Shown: piece after piece, positions 54,345-64,000 of the stretch
Layout of the letters: every line of letters begins with the position of its first letter
Numbering within the stretch: position 1 is the stretch's first letter
From: Akebia trifoliata
Lineage: Eukaryota; Streptophyta; Magnoliopsida; Ranunculales; Lardizabalaceae
NCBI GenBank assembly: GCA_017979445.1
Contig: CM030716.1
Location: 9,423,974-9,487,973 of the forward strand
Direction: 5' to 3'
Length of the DNA: 64,000 nucleotides
Program-made: the position numbers and the translations under genes
Notes under the pieces: model-generated
The model's database searches: none
What the model was told of the DNA's origin: nothing
The model's input: the letters and a program-made list of their open reading frames with translations, nothing else

Positions 54345-54830
54345 TAGCTATTGTACAGTGTTGGAAACCCCTGGAGATCTTAAACATATAAGTGAAAATG
54401 CTATACTCTGTCTAAGGCATAATTGTTATGCTATGTGGTGTGGTGGACTTTTATGGCTAAGATGCTAGCTATTGTACACAGTGTTGGGACCCCCACAAAC
54501 TCTCTTAGCTCCCCTTTAAAGGATGAAATGGATTCCAAATTATTATACTTGGGAAAATGCCAGCTAAACTTAGTTGGTAAAGTTTTTGGGTGAGGAGACC
54601 ATAGACTTGAATCCAATTCTTGGCTTCACCAGTTGATCATATTAACAACATTCTTGTCCATTTTATTAAAAACAAAAGAGGCAACATGAAATCAATTATA
54701 TAACGTGATTCATGGTCCGAGTCGAGATCTGCTACTTACAGTAAATCCTAGAGATCTACGATGGTCTGAGACAAGATCTACTACTTACATCAAACCCTAG
54801 AGATCTTAAACATATAAGTCAAGTACAATC
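54345..54830. repeat. Small dispersed direct duplications
   Basis: GATGCTAGCTATTGTACA occurs at about 54340 and 54461. GAGATCTTAAACATATAAGT occurs at about 54374 and 54808. AGATCTRCTACTTACA occurs at about 54725 and 54774. This patchwork of local copies directly follows the FRS relic. Confidence 0.55.
54563..54650 (+). mobile_element. SINE-like unit
   Basis: It has an A-box-like AACTTAGTTGGTAAAG, a B-box-like GACTTGAATCCAA at about 54606-54618, and the same head as the SINE at 47745. The tail is poor. Confidence 0.45.
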
Positions 54831-55039
54831 AAAAGAGAGAAATCGGGAGAGAGAGAAAGAAGCTTTACCTCACAAGTTGCCAAAACTGAGAAATCAATGA
54901 TGAGCTTACGTGGCAGTCAAATTTCAATCTTAATAGAGACTTCTCACTCCACGTCAGTGAGTCGATTGAGTATGCCATATGGCAAGTCATTTTATCACCA
55001 CTTATATGGATTTGACATTTTTTTTGGTATTTTTGTAAT

Positions 55040-55420
55040 GGGAAATGTTCAGCACCCTAAGTTTTACCACACACTTTAACAAACGTTTTTTGTCCTACAT
55101 GGGTTAGAAGTTTTGGAATGAGCTGATTTTTGGTGAGGATGATCTCTATGATTAGAAGATCATCCTCCCCAAAAATCAGCCAATTCCGAAATGTTTAGCC
55201 CCATGTTTACACGTTGAAAAATCGTGGACCGTCCATTTTTTGTAAATCAATTTTGATGGGGTAAGAAGTTTTGGAATGAGCTGATTTTTGGTGAGGATGA
55301 TCTCCTCACCATAGAGATCATCTTCACCAAAAATCAGCTCATTCCGAAACTTCTAACCCATGTAAGACAAAACGCGTTTGTTAAAGTGTGTGGTAAAACT
55401 AAGGGTGGCGAACGGGACCC
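55040..55420. mobile_element. MULE-type MITE, family A copy 2 (381 bp), perfect 9-bp TSD
   Basis: It is flanked by TTTTGTAAT on both sides (55031-55039, 55421-55429). Ends are GGGAAATGTTCAGCACCC and GGGTCCCGTTCGCCACCC in inverted orientation. It has two internal hairpins built on GAAGTTTTGGAATGAGCTGA and GGTGAGGATGATCTC, separated by AAAATCGTGGACCGTCCATT. Same length and layout as copy 1 at 21474. Confidence 0.92.
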
Positions 55421-55429
55421 TTTTGTAAT

Positions 55430-58400
55430 AGGTGCTTATGTAATAAATCAAATCAATAGTTTAAAAAATAAAATTAGGAAAAACTACTTAAAGTAGTCTG
55501 GTGGAGAGATTTATTTGTAAATAGTCCATAAGTTTTGGGCGATAGCTTAATAGGACATTTAGTAATTTTTTATTTTTTAATGGTCTCTCATTATTGGCTA
55601 ACTCGCTGTTTATTTATTTATTTATTTTCAAATTCACTACTCTTTATTCATTGTCGAATTCACAACTTTTATTGTCGAACATACTACTATTTATTGTTGA
55701 GTTCATCACTTTTTATTTACTATCGAACTTAGCACTTTTTAGTGTCGAGTTCACCACTGGTAAAAGCCACCCATTTTCAATTTTGAGTTTTTCAACTAAT
55801 ATACGTGGAAAGATCAACTAAAAACTTGAGATAACGACTTGATTAGATGATTTCAAAGGAAAAGAACCTTTCTTGATCGATTTTCATCCAAAATTTAAGA
55901 AAAAAGTGAAAAAAAAAATCTTAATTTTTAACATACATCTTCAAAACATTAAAAAAAAAAAAATGCTTATTCTTCCATCTTAAATCCTTTATGACGAAAT
56001 GAAGTGTCCGAAACTCAATTGAGATGTCAAAAATCCAACTTTTTTGAATGAAAATAATGAGTTCAAACGGTTAGGACATTCAATCATGAGAAGTGTGGGA
56101 GATGAGGTACAGGAACTGTTATAATAAAAGTTTACTAAATTGACTACTAAGAAACCGCTCAAAACTTAGGGACTATTTAGAAAAAAGTCCCTCCATCACT
56201 GTCCTTTAAGTAATTTTCCCAAAAATTTATTGCATAACTATTTTTTCTTATGAAACACCAACTAATGAAATTATAAGCACACCTCAAACCTCAAATAAGA
56301 CTAAAGAGACAACAAGATTTTCTCTCTTAGGTTTTATTTTTTTAGGAATTTTCTAAAAACTTCTAAAAGAAGAAAAATCAATGGAGAAAGGTTATGGGAA
56401 ACAAGGGAAGAGTTCCATTGTCATGTTAGACCCACACAAAAAGTTAGCCCTTAATTGAATCATACATGAGAAATGGTTGATGTATTATGATAGTAAAAAA
56501 TTTGTGTTTGAGCATCAAAAATAAAGAATGGATATCTATATCTTGCATGGATAATTTGATTTTGAAAATTGTAGTATAAGGAAAAGTTGATGTGGACATA
56601 GAACTTCTCCGAAAAAAGTCATTGATAATTTTGATATTTATAAATATTCCATTCTATAAAAATCAAAATATTTTTCAATAAAAAAATAATCAATGATGTT
56701 GATTTTTGTCAAAGGAACAAGACCTTGCAAGGAAGGATTTTCCTATTTGCAACAATTTCGGTACGAGGGATAAAGTGAAACACCAACCCCCTACGTTTTT
56801 GCTTATAGGTCTAACAAGGTATGATTTGCATATCATGGGATTAGTTTCCACAATTAAGTCTATATGGCATTTTCAAGAGGAAAAATCAAACATCTTCATT
56901 TCAAAAAATAATAAATTTGCATTTTTGAGGTTTTGTCTAAGCTCACTTTTCATAATTATTTTCTAGGTAAAAAGAGCTACCTCATTGCCCAAAATTGTAT
57001 CTCGATGATGATCTTCATTTTGATCCTTGAAAAAAATCTTTGAATTGGGAGGTATTCCCAGTTAAGACCCCTTGATGCTCAAGTTAATTAGTAGATATAA
57101 AAAGAAATTAAGAAGATTAAAAAATTGGAGAATGAAGCAAAAGTCCTTTACCTGAGTTTTGACTACTCTATTTATAGATTTAAGTATTTTATTCTCGTAA
57201 AATTATCTTTCCTTGGGAAAATTATCCAAATGTCTCATTGATTTCAGTGTCTTTCATAATCAAATGACTTTCCAATCTTATCTTTCATGCTTCGGCATTT
57301 ACTTTAACATCTTTCTAATTTAATTTTATTTATGTCAAGCTTTTTCTTAACTAGAATTTCTAGGAAGATCTTTTACTATAATTAGGATTTGTATTAATCC
57401 AATACACTCTTTCCTTTGTAGGAGTGGTCACTTGACTAGAATTATTCTTAGTCGAGTGCTCTTCTTTAGCCACATCTCGTTTTACTTGAGTCTTCTTTTG
57501 CAGTAGATAGAGCTGAGACGTGGCGATCTCAGTTAATCTTGTTGGAGATATTCCGTGTTTTTTAAACAAAATTTCTAAATTAAAAAAAAAAAAAATAGAT
57601 TAATTGTAGAAAGTGAAGATTGGAAAGAACTTATCAAGTTTGATGTGACTGAAGCACGGAAGAGCCATTGTCCTTAAAATCAAATTTGCATCCCTTTAGG
57701 ATGATATCTGCAATGCAAATCATGCCTCTTTAGGAAGATATCCATAATGCAAAGGTTTCGGGTTCTTATAACCAAGAAAACAAAAGAATTTTTGACTTTC
57801 AATTTATACATAAGAAGAAAAAAGTTCTTTAACTTTATGTTTTACCAAATAAGGAAATCTTTACTCAACTAAAAACCTTAAAGGTCTTGAGTTCAAGTCT
57901 TACCCCAAACAAAATAATAAAAATTATAAAACTATGAATTTTTTCAACAAATCTCACTTAATATATTCATGCAATAATGGCCACATGGACGTTTCTTATT
58001 GGTCCACTAGGTGTAATTATGCATCTACGTTTTCTTAAGTGAGGAAATCGCATCAACCTCAATTTTGGCATATATGAATAGTCACATTTTACAATATAGA
58101 AACCTATGCATCTGTTGCTATATTAAAACATGGTGCAATTTATTCTCCTTTGTATAGTTTTATTTTTTTGATAAATTCTATAGGCTATAGTGACATTTGG
58201 GAAGAGAGCTTATGTGAAAATTCTCATTCTTTATTTTTCTTCTTCATTTTTCAAAAGAAGAAAGTGAATCAAATTATATAGATATAGATACAATCTACAT
58301 TAAGGATAGAAGCTAAAAGTTATGACAACTAAGGATGGTTTTTAGATAAAGTCATTTTTCTAGTAAATCTCAATATTAATTTTCTTTTTTTCTTTCTTTT

Positions 58401-58575
58401 TGCGTTGACCAAAAAAAAAAAAGATTAAATTAATTTTAGGAATAAATACAGGAGTTCAACTAAATATGATTATGATTGTGAAAAAAAAAAAATTCTTTTG
58501 TAGCTTGAGATTTGTGGTCTTCTTTTGATGATTTCGTCATCGGGATTCATATCATTTCCATTGGGACTCTAAAGC
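55430..58575. other. Intergenic, no gene seen
   Basis: AT-rich. Frames such as 56706-56966 and 57360-57569 are not recognisable. The only structure noted is the tandem repeat at 55628-55757. Confidence 0.55.
55628..55757 (+). repeat. Degenerate tandem repeat, unit about 22-28 bp
   Basis: Five to six units of the type ATTGTCGAATTCACAACTTTT, varying in spacer length. Confidence 0.6.
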
Positions 58576-58581
58576 TAGTAT

Positions 58582-59050
58582 TAGGGTTGGCAATGATCCA
58601 AAATATACCCAATGTCCGAATTGGTCTAAACCGATTCAATCCTAAAAAACATTATAAAAAAAATTGAATTTTTAGATTAGATTCAGATGTACTCCAATCC
58701 ACTCAGAAAAAATCCGATCCGAACATATTTTAATATTTTTTTATTGTAAAGTTCATATAAATACATATAGATAAAATGTTTTAGTCTTTATGGTTTTTCT
58801 CTATATTTGCAGTTGGAAAGTATATTTTTTTAATTTTATATGATTTATATTTTTTTAATTTTTTGAACATTGATAATTTGAAAATGAGTGATGTGTTCAG
58901 ATCTGTTTTCGGATTAAGGACGAAACGAATCGGATTCGGTTCATATAATAATTAATCCGATCGGATCGGATCAAGTACCTGTTTAAAAATTTTCGAGTCA
59001 GTATTGGACTGGTACTAATCTGATACTGAACCAATCCGTTGCCAGCCCTA
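58582..59050. mobile_element. hAT-like non-autonomous element with 8-bp TSD
   Basis: Ends are TAGGGTTGGCAATGATCC and, on the other strand, TAGGGCTGGCAACGGATTGG. Flanks GCTAGTAT (58574-58581) and GCCAGTAT (59051-59058) match at 7 of 8. The 469-bp interior is AT-rich, with GGATCGGATC motifs near the right end and no coding frame. Confidence 0.85.
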
Positions 59051-59061
59051 GCCAGTATACT

Positions 59062-59248
59062 AACAAGAAGGTATCACATTGGATCTTGAAAATCATAGAA
59101 ACTGTCGTGAACATTTTGAATTAATTATAACCCATGGATCAATGTATGATCAATGTTTGATCATACATTGATCCATGGGTTATAATTAATTCAAAATGTT
59201 CGCGACAGTTTCCATGATTTTCAAGATCCAATGTGATACCTTCTTGTT
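59062..59248. repeat. Near-perfect palindrome, 92-bp arms, 3-bp loop
   Basis: The left arm 59062-59153 and right arm 59157-59248 are reverse complements except for two positions (CATAG/CATGG and GTCGTG/GTCGCG). The loop is TGT. The arms have no gaps. It starts 4 bp after the target duplication of the hAT-like element. A transcript would form an almost fully paired 92-bp duplex. No similarity to known MIR genes was recognised. Confidence 0.95.
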
Positions 59249-59504
59249 ACGATGGACATTTATTTCTTTTGTTAAAATCTTCTCTACTAAAGTATTGAAT
59301 TTAGATTATAAATGTTGCTTGAAAATCAAGTCTTAGAATGTTTATTATTTGTTAGCTTGCTAAGTTAGTAAGGTTTGTATCGATCCCATGATTTGGTTTC
59401 AAAACTCGCCTTCACCTATTAATTATTGATCACTGGCTACATGCCAATATATGTCAAGATCAAGTTCATGACTTCTTTAAGCATTTGGAGGGCACATTCA
59501 TGGG

Positions 59505-60160
59505 TCTTGTTAGACACACATTAAAGTCATTAAATACACATTGGGATTTGATATTTTATGTCGAAATTGCCTTTAAAAAAAATACTCTTACCAAAAATAT
59601 TCTTAGATTATTATTCCCAATGTGTATTTAATGCACTTTAACATGTGCCCTTCGGCACAAGTTAACATTACGTGAAAATTGAAAAATTCGACAGAAAAAA
59701 TTGTCGGACCGTGGCCCACAAATTTTATAAACTTAATTTTGACAATCTAGGACCGTAGAAATTCTAGATAGTCCCAAATTTGATGACTTAGAGTTGTCGA
59801 ATTTCTCCCATCCTTCCTTAATTTGAAAGTTTCAATCTGTCGAAAAAAAAAATTTTACACCCAAAATATCTGTCAAATTTGGGTTTTTTTCACATTGTGT
59901 AACAAAACCGGACAGTATAATCTCAAGGTGACATGAGGTTCTTTGTCTATGTAAATTCTTTTTACCTATATAATTAGGGTTTTGTTAACTTGTGCCCAAG
60001 GGCACCCGTTAAGGTGCATTAAATACACCTTGCAAAAAAGAATTTGAGGGTATTTTTGTTAAAAGAAATTTTTTTGAAGGTATTTTTGATAGAAAAATAA
60101 ATTTCCAAGCTGTGCCCCTTAACATGTGCCCTTCTATCACATGTTGAGGGGCACATGGTA
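59505..60160. repeat. Two inverted foldback units around a CACTA-like relic
   Basis: The order TGTATTTAATGCACTTTAAC, then GTGCCCTTCGGCACAAGTTAAC, at 59617-59665 reappears inverted at 59989-60035. Each unit has its own partial internal inverted repeat (for example CATTAAATACACATTGGGA at 59532 with its complement at 59612). The CACTA-like relic lies between them. Confidence 0.55.
59666..59900 (-). mobile_element. CACTA-like element, copy 2, inverted
   Basis: Read on the minus strand it begins ACACAATGTGAAAAAAACCC and ends in CAATTTTCACGTAATG, the same termini and order as 285-576. It keeps the CTGTCGAA and GGTCCGACAA subterminal motifs but is about 55 bp shorter. Confidence 0.5.
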
Positions 60161-60222
60161 AAAAAAAAAAAAACCTGATCTGCTAAACCAGTTTTCCAAC
60201 TAATCGGTTTTCCTTTAATGTT

Positions 60223-60328
60223 AGAGATATTCTACTGACACACCAATCCTTTTCAAATTAAATGACTATTCGTGTGTTGGATGTATTTTATTTTATAAGT
60301 AAAATTGGTGTGCCAATAGAAAATCTCT
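60223..60328. mobile_element. Family D MITE, copy 3 (106 bp)
   Basis: Ends AGAGATATTCTACTGACAC and, on the other strand, AGAGATTTTCTATTGGCAC run into ACCAAT. No clear target duplication. It lies about 270 bp upstream of the Agenet gene start codon, within its probable promoter region. Confidence 0.65.
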
Positions 60329-60595
60329 ATTATTTTGGTGACTGACTTAATAGTTGACGGTTCTGCTTGACGACCGTTAGACATTTTTTCTGTATCCCCA
60401 AATTAACCTTAATTAACATAATTATGTGACCAAACTACCCCTCCCTGTATTTAGAAAGTTTTGCCCTTTTTTGCTTCGGTATTTAAGACTCCATTCCATT
60501 TCTCCAAGAAATCAATCGATCCTCATCTCGCTCTCCTTATCCTGATCTTGATCTTAACTCGAAGCTCTGATTCAAGATCAAAATTTCAGCAAAAA

Positions 60596-60991
60596 ATGGA
60601 GTTTGAAAAGGGAGATTCAGTCGAAGTAAGCATCAAAGAAGATGGATTTCTGGGATCTTACTACGAAGCAACGATTATAATGCCAGTAGGGAAGACTCAG
60701 TACTTGATTGAGTACAAGACGCTTTTAACAGAAGATGAGACGAGATTACTGAGAGAGATCGTTGATGCAAGCGATGTAAGACCCTCTCCACCTGAAATCC
60801 AAGTCTCTGGTTTTCGATTGTTCGATCAGGTTGATGCTTACGACAATGATGGGTGGTGGGTTGGAAAGATTGATGGAAGAAATTTCGCAAATTATTATGT
60901 GTATTTCGACACTACAGGTGATAAGATTGGGTATCCGGTCTCGAAACTTAGGGTTCATCAAGAATGGGAGGATGGCAAGTGGTTGTCTTAG
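60596..60991 (+). CDS. Small two-Agenet (Tudor-like) domain protein
   Basis: Single-exon gene of 131 residues. Two Agenet domains follow each other: residues 3-63 (KGDSVEVSIKEDGFLGSYYE … YLIEYKTLL) and about 68-128 (DASDVRPSPP, then FDQVDAYDNDGWWVGKIDG … YYVYFDTTGDKIGYPVSKLR). Agenet domains are plant Royal-family folds; known members read histone tails or act in nuclear and RNA roles, so a chromatin-reader-like adaptor is likely, but the ligand is not shown by sequence. The frame is open upstream to an ATG at 60461, which would add 45 residues. That stretch has leader-like features and overlaps a TATA-like GTATTTAAGA at 60479, so I start at 60596 (AAAAAATGG). It ends close after the second domain. 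Confidence 0.85.
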   Translation: MEFEKGDSVEVSIKEDGFLGSYYEATIIMPVGKTQYLIEYKTLLTEDETRLLREIVDASDVRPSPPEIQVSGFRLFDQVDAYDNDGWWVGKIDGRNFANYYVYFDTTGDKIGYPVSKLRVHQEWEDGKWLS

Positions 60992-61663
60992 TTCTGCCAT
61001 TGAAGGATCTCTCTCTCTCTCTCTGTTGTTGGATCTCTCTTGTGAGTTGTGATGTTTCTAGGGTTTTAAGACTTGGTGTTTGAAGTTGTTGTTGGTTTGT
61101 TTTTTAAGATTCTGTGATCGTTTTTCTTCAGTTCTTCTTCATCTTCAATCTATCGGTTGGTCTGGTTTTCTTCTGTTTATTGTCTTAGTTTATTTTGTTT
61201 ATGAATTTCTTTAGGGTTCACCGACGTTGGATACTGAGTGTCCACTGTCCAACGAAAAGACTGAGATAAGAAGAGAAATACAAGTTTTCCTAGGGATCAG
61301 TATCGGTCTGAAGGATCACTATAAATATCTTCTCATCTCAGCCGTTTCTTAGATACTAGAAACTTCCTAGACAATATTTGTTAGAAACAGACCTATTATC
61401 ACCAATCAGGGTGAATATTGGTGAGTAATAAGGAACTCATAGTGGGGCCATGAGTTGGGAAGCTATCTAACTCTCTGGAGTACAGAATCTCCACTCATTT
61501 CAAAGGTTTGGTGAGCAAATATAAATAAATAAATATTTTTACAACAACAATTATTAGATGTCCATTCTATAACATGAATGGCCGTACATTAAATCATTGA
61601 AGGCAAACCCAATGATGATTCTCTGACTTTAGAAAGAACATAGATGCTGATAATCACCCTCAG

Positions 61664-63509
61664 GGGTTGACTTAATTTGGGTGGCCTCTTTGACTTTTGT
61701 TTGTTGCTGTTGAAAATTTTTAAAAACTTTTCCTTGGATTAGGACGTAGGATTGTAGGGACAAGTCCAATTCCAAACATGGTTTTTAAACTCGGTATTTC
61801 GTCTCGTCTCGTTCAGCTCCGATAACGAATCATCTCGGATGAATTTTTCGATACGTTTGAAACGTCTCGTGAGACAAATCAATAAATTGCATTGTGACTC
61901 CCAAATCTCTGTCAAAAAATGATTTTGTGAGTTGGTCTCATTCAGCTCTGATACTGAGTTAACTCGGACGATACGTCTTGATCTCACACGAGTTTAAAAA
62001 CCATGATCCCAAATGGTGAGGGAGGCTCTTTAATATCACAAAAGAAAATAAATGATAATTATTGAAAAGACGAGTTAGGTTGATGCAACCAACCTTATCT
62101 CAAATCAAACATATCGCACTCTTAATTAATCGATTACAAGAACCATGTTCCTTCATTTCAGTACTTTCAAGTCAAAGTTTTTGTTATTGAAAGTGGGTTC
62201 GATGCTTTCACTATCTTCATTATTTTGGGTGTTCTTAGTTTTCTAGAATCTTCAACTTGAATAATTCTTTTAACTCTATTAAATATTAAAAATCATCAAT
62301 CAAGTTGAAGGTCATGTATAAGTCCAACAAAGATTTGTTTATGGATTAACGGTCCAAAAGATATTCCACAACATGTTACAAAATCAAGCCTTGTGTTCTA
62401 GAATGTGATAAACTTTTACCTCTAATAATGTATTAATCTTTATATGTAATACATTGCATCTTATGTGAGGAGCATGCATGCAACTTAGACTTGTACTTGT
62501 TTGAAACAATATTATGTTTTTTATTGCAAACATGATTATACTGTGGGAGACACTGAAGTAAATGATGAGTCCTACAAAATATGAAGCCCTCGTTGTAGGT
62601 GCGATAATCATAGCAAGTAAGATATGATTAATGATTAGAAACAAAAAATCTATTGTAATAACTAAAAAAGACTAGTAAAGATTTACAAATGGTCTCCTAA
62701 TAGATGTGTTTGAATTTGAGTGATCTCTTGACTTTCTCTATTGCCTGTAGAGAAATTTTCATGGGGTTAGGGTGTGCGATAGTAGGGACTAGTTCCATTT
62801 CAAAGGATTTGGGGATACTCTCTTATATCAAAAGCGGAAAAAAATTGATAATTATTGAGGAGATGTGTTTGTTTTATGCAACCTTATCTAAAATATGTAG
62901 TCTTAGTTAATCACATAAATGAACCAAGTTCCTTCATTAGAGTACTTCCAAATCAAAGTCTTTTTTTATAGAAAATGAGGTTGATGCATGCTTTCCCTAT
63001 CTTCATGTACATTCTTTTGGTTGTTCTTCTCATTCTTTTTGAATTTTCAACTTAAATAATTCTTCTTACTCTATTAATTAAATATTAAAAGTCACCAATC
63101 AAGTCGAAGGTCATGTACAAGTCCAATAAAGATTTGTCTATAGATTGGTAAGCCCTACATATATTCCAAAAGATGTTACTAAATCAAGCCTTGTGTTCTA
63201 GGACATAGTTTTTTTTTTCACCTCTAATGACACATTAATCTTTACACATCATACATGGCATTTTACGTGAGGAGCATGCATGCAACTTGGACTTGTATTT
63301 GTACGAGGCAAAATTATGTTTTTATCGCCTTGAGATAAACATGATTATAATGTGGGAGACATTGAAGTAAATGACGAGTCCTACAAAACACGAAGCCCTC
63401 ATAGTAGGCACGATAATCATAGCAAGTTAGTCACGATTAATGATTGAAAACGACAAATCTATTGTAATAACTAAAAAAGACTAGCAAAGATTTACAAGTG
63501 GTCCTACTA
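61664..63509 (+). repeat. Tandem duplication, two units of about 0.8 kb
   Basis: Unit 1 (about 61664-62703) and unit 2 (about 62704-63509) align over their whole length: GATAATTATTGA, CAAGCCTTGTGTTCTAG, GAGGAGCATGCATGCAACTT, ATTGTAATAACTAAAAAAGA. Without the MITE in unit 1 both are about 0.8 kb. Neither unit shows a gene; short frames (62384-62644, 62704-62910) are not recognisable. Confidence 0.9.
61777..62005. mobile_element. Family B MITE, copy 2 (229 bp), 8-bp TSD
   Basis: Ends are CATGGTTTTTAAACTCGG and GAGTTTAAAAACCATG. Flanks ATTCCAAA (61769-61776) and ATCCCAAA (62006-62013) match at 7 of 8. Unit 2 of the surrounding tandem duplication has the same site without the element (near 62797), confirming the boundaries. 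Confidence 0.92.
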
Positions 63510-64000
63510 CAAAAATAATTCAATACCAAAAATCACAGGATCATATATAATTGAGATTATTCAATTACAATATTAATAGAAAATAAACTTAAATGATTAA
63601 TGATAAGGAGGGTTATGTTGGGACATGCTCAGCCTTAAGTTTTGATAAATTTTGAAAATACTTGATCTGTTTTAGTGGGGGATAATACATTAGCATCTCT
63701 ATTAAAGAATAAAGAATGTCTATAAATTAGAGTGGGAAAATGTAGTTGGATTATTTTTGTTTAAAAAGAGTGTTAGATTACTTAACTTGAGAATTGAAGT
63801 GCTTTGACATTTACGAAAAATTAAAACTTCTGCATGAATGATTTGCGGCACATACCTCAAGGTGTTTAGATATTCGAAATATCTCCATCAATAGTTGAAG
63901 AAGCCCTATTTTTCTACTTTTATTGAACTTTTGTATTCAATCTAATGTTATAAAATTCGAACTGATAAATGACACAATTATTAAATGGGTTGGGTTTGGG
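63510..64000. other. Right end, no gene seen
   Basis: AT-rich sequence with no recognisable gene or repeat. Confidence 0.5.

Noticed and set aside
59062..59248. MIR gene
   Set aside because: Arms are almost perfectly paired throughout, unlike mature MIR precursors, and no known miRNA was recognised; reported as a palindrome instead.
60461..60595. 45-residue N-terminal extension of the Agenet protein from an upstream ATG
   Set aside because: The stretch overlaps a TATA-like sequence, is not Agenet-like, and the ATG at 60596 has better context and starts directly at the domain.
1..64000. CRISPR arrays, operons, riboswitches, rRNA genes
   Set aside because: None seen; the window is plant nuclear DNA with spliced genes, and its short repeats are MITEs, SINEs or simple sequence.

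Overview
The window is plant nuclear DNA. It is AT-rich, its genes are split by GT-AG introns (one GC-AG), and every protein recognised is plant-typical: a plastid-targeted arogenate dehydrogenase, a Ubc13-class E2, a pollen Ole e 1 family secreted protein, a 14-3-3 of the GRF9/mu type and an Agenet-domain protein. Most of the sequence is intergenic or intronic and filled with small DNA transposons, SINE-like units, one LINE and fragments of a Ty3/gypsy element. An angiosperm is clear. I could not fix the species from the sequence.

Layout. 1-10.85 kb: no gene; a CACTA-like relic, foldback elements, SINE-like units and a degenerate tandem array. 10.93-14.32 kb (+): arogenate dehydrogenase, 7 exons. 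14.45-26.2 kb: no gene; foldbacks, an interleaved palindrome, and a three-level nest (a MULE-type MITE inside a 3.2 kb PIF/Harbinger-like element inside another MITE). 26.22-35.67 kb (-): UBC13-type E2, 8 exons, with a 5.7 kb intron holding a dead LINE that is itself interrupted twice. 36.3-38.4 kb: a PIF-like fragment and a truncated Ty3/gypsy gag-protease relic with an initiator-Met primer-binding site. 41.05-42.03 kb (-): Ole e 1 family protein, 2 exons. 44.36-48.76 kb (-): 14-3-3, 7 exons, the last coding exon being only the stop codon. 50.52-51.03 kb (+): a likely 76-aa Ser/Lys-rich protein. 51.1-52.05 kb (-): a receptor-like kinase pseudogene of IMK2/IMK3 type. 53.4-54.34 kb (-): a FAR1-related pseudogene. 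55-60.4 kb: MITEs, a hAT-like element and a 92-bp-arm near-perfect palindrome. 60.60-60.99 kb (+): a two-Agenet protein. 61.66-63.51 kb: a tandem duplication with a MITE in only one unit.

The five intact recognised genes belong to unrelated pathways (tyrosine synthesis, K63-type ubiquitination, pollen/cell-wall secretion, phosphoprotein binding, chromatin-reader-like). Nothing suggests that they form a cluster. I found no convincing new multi-gene system. The strongest unusual signals concern mobile DNA: several MITE families whose boundaries can be read directly from target-site duplications (8 bp, 9 bp or TTA), twin 381-bp elements each carrying two internal hairpins, the near-perfect palindrome at 59.06-59.25 kb, and an empty-site/filled-site pair produced by the tandem duplication at the right end.
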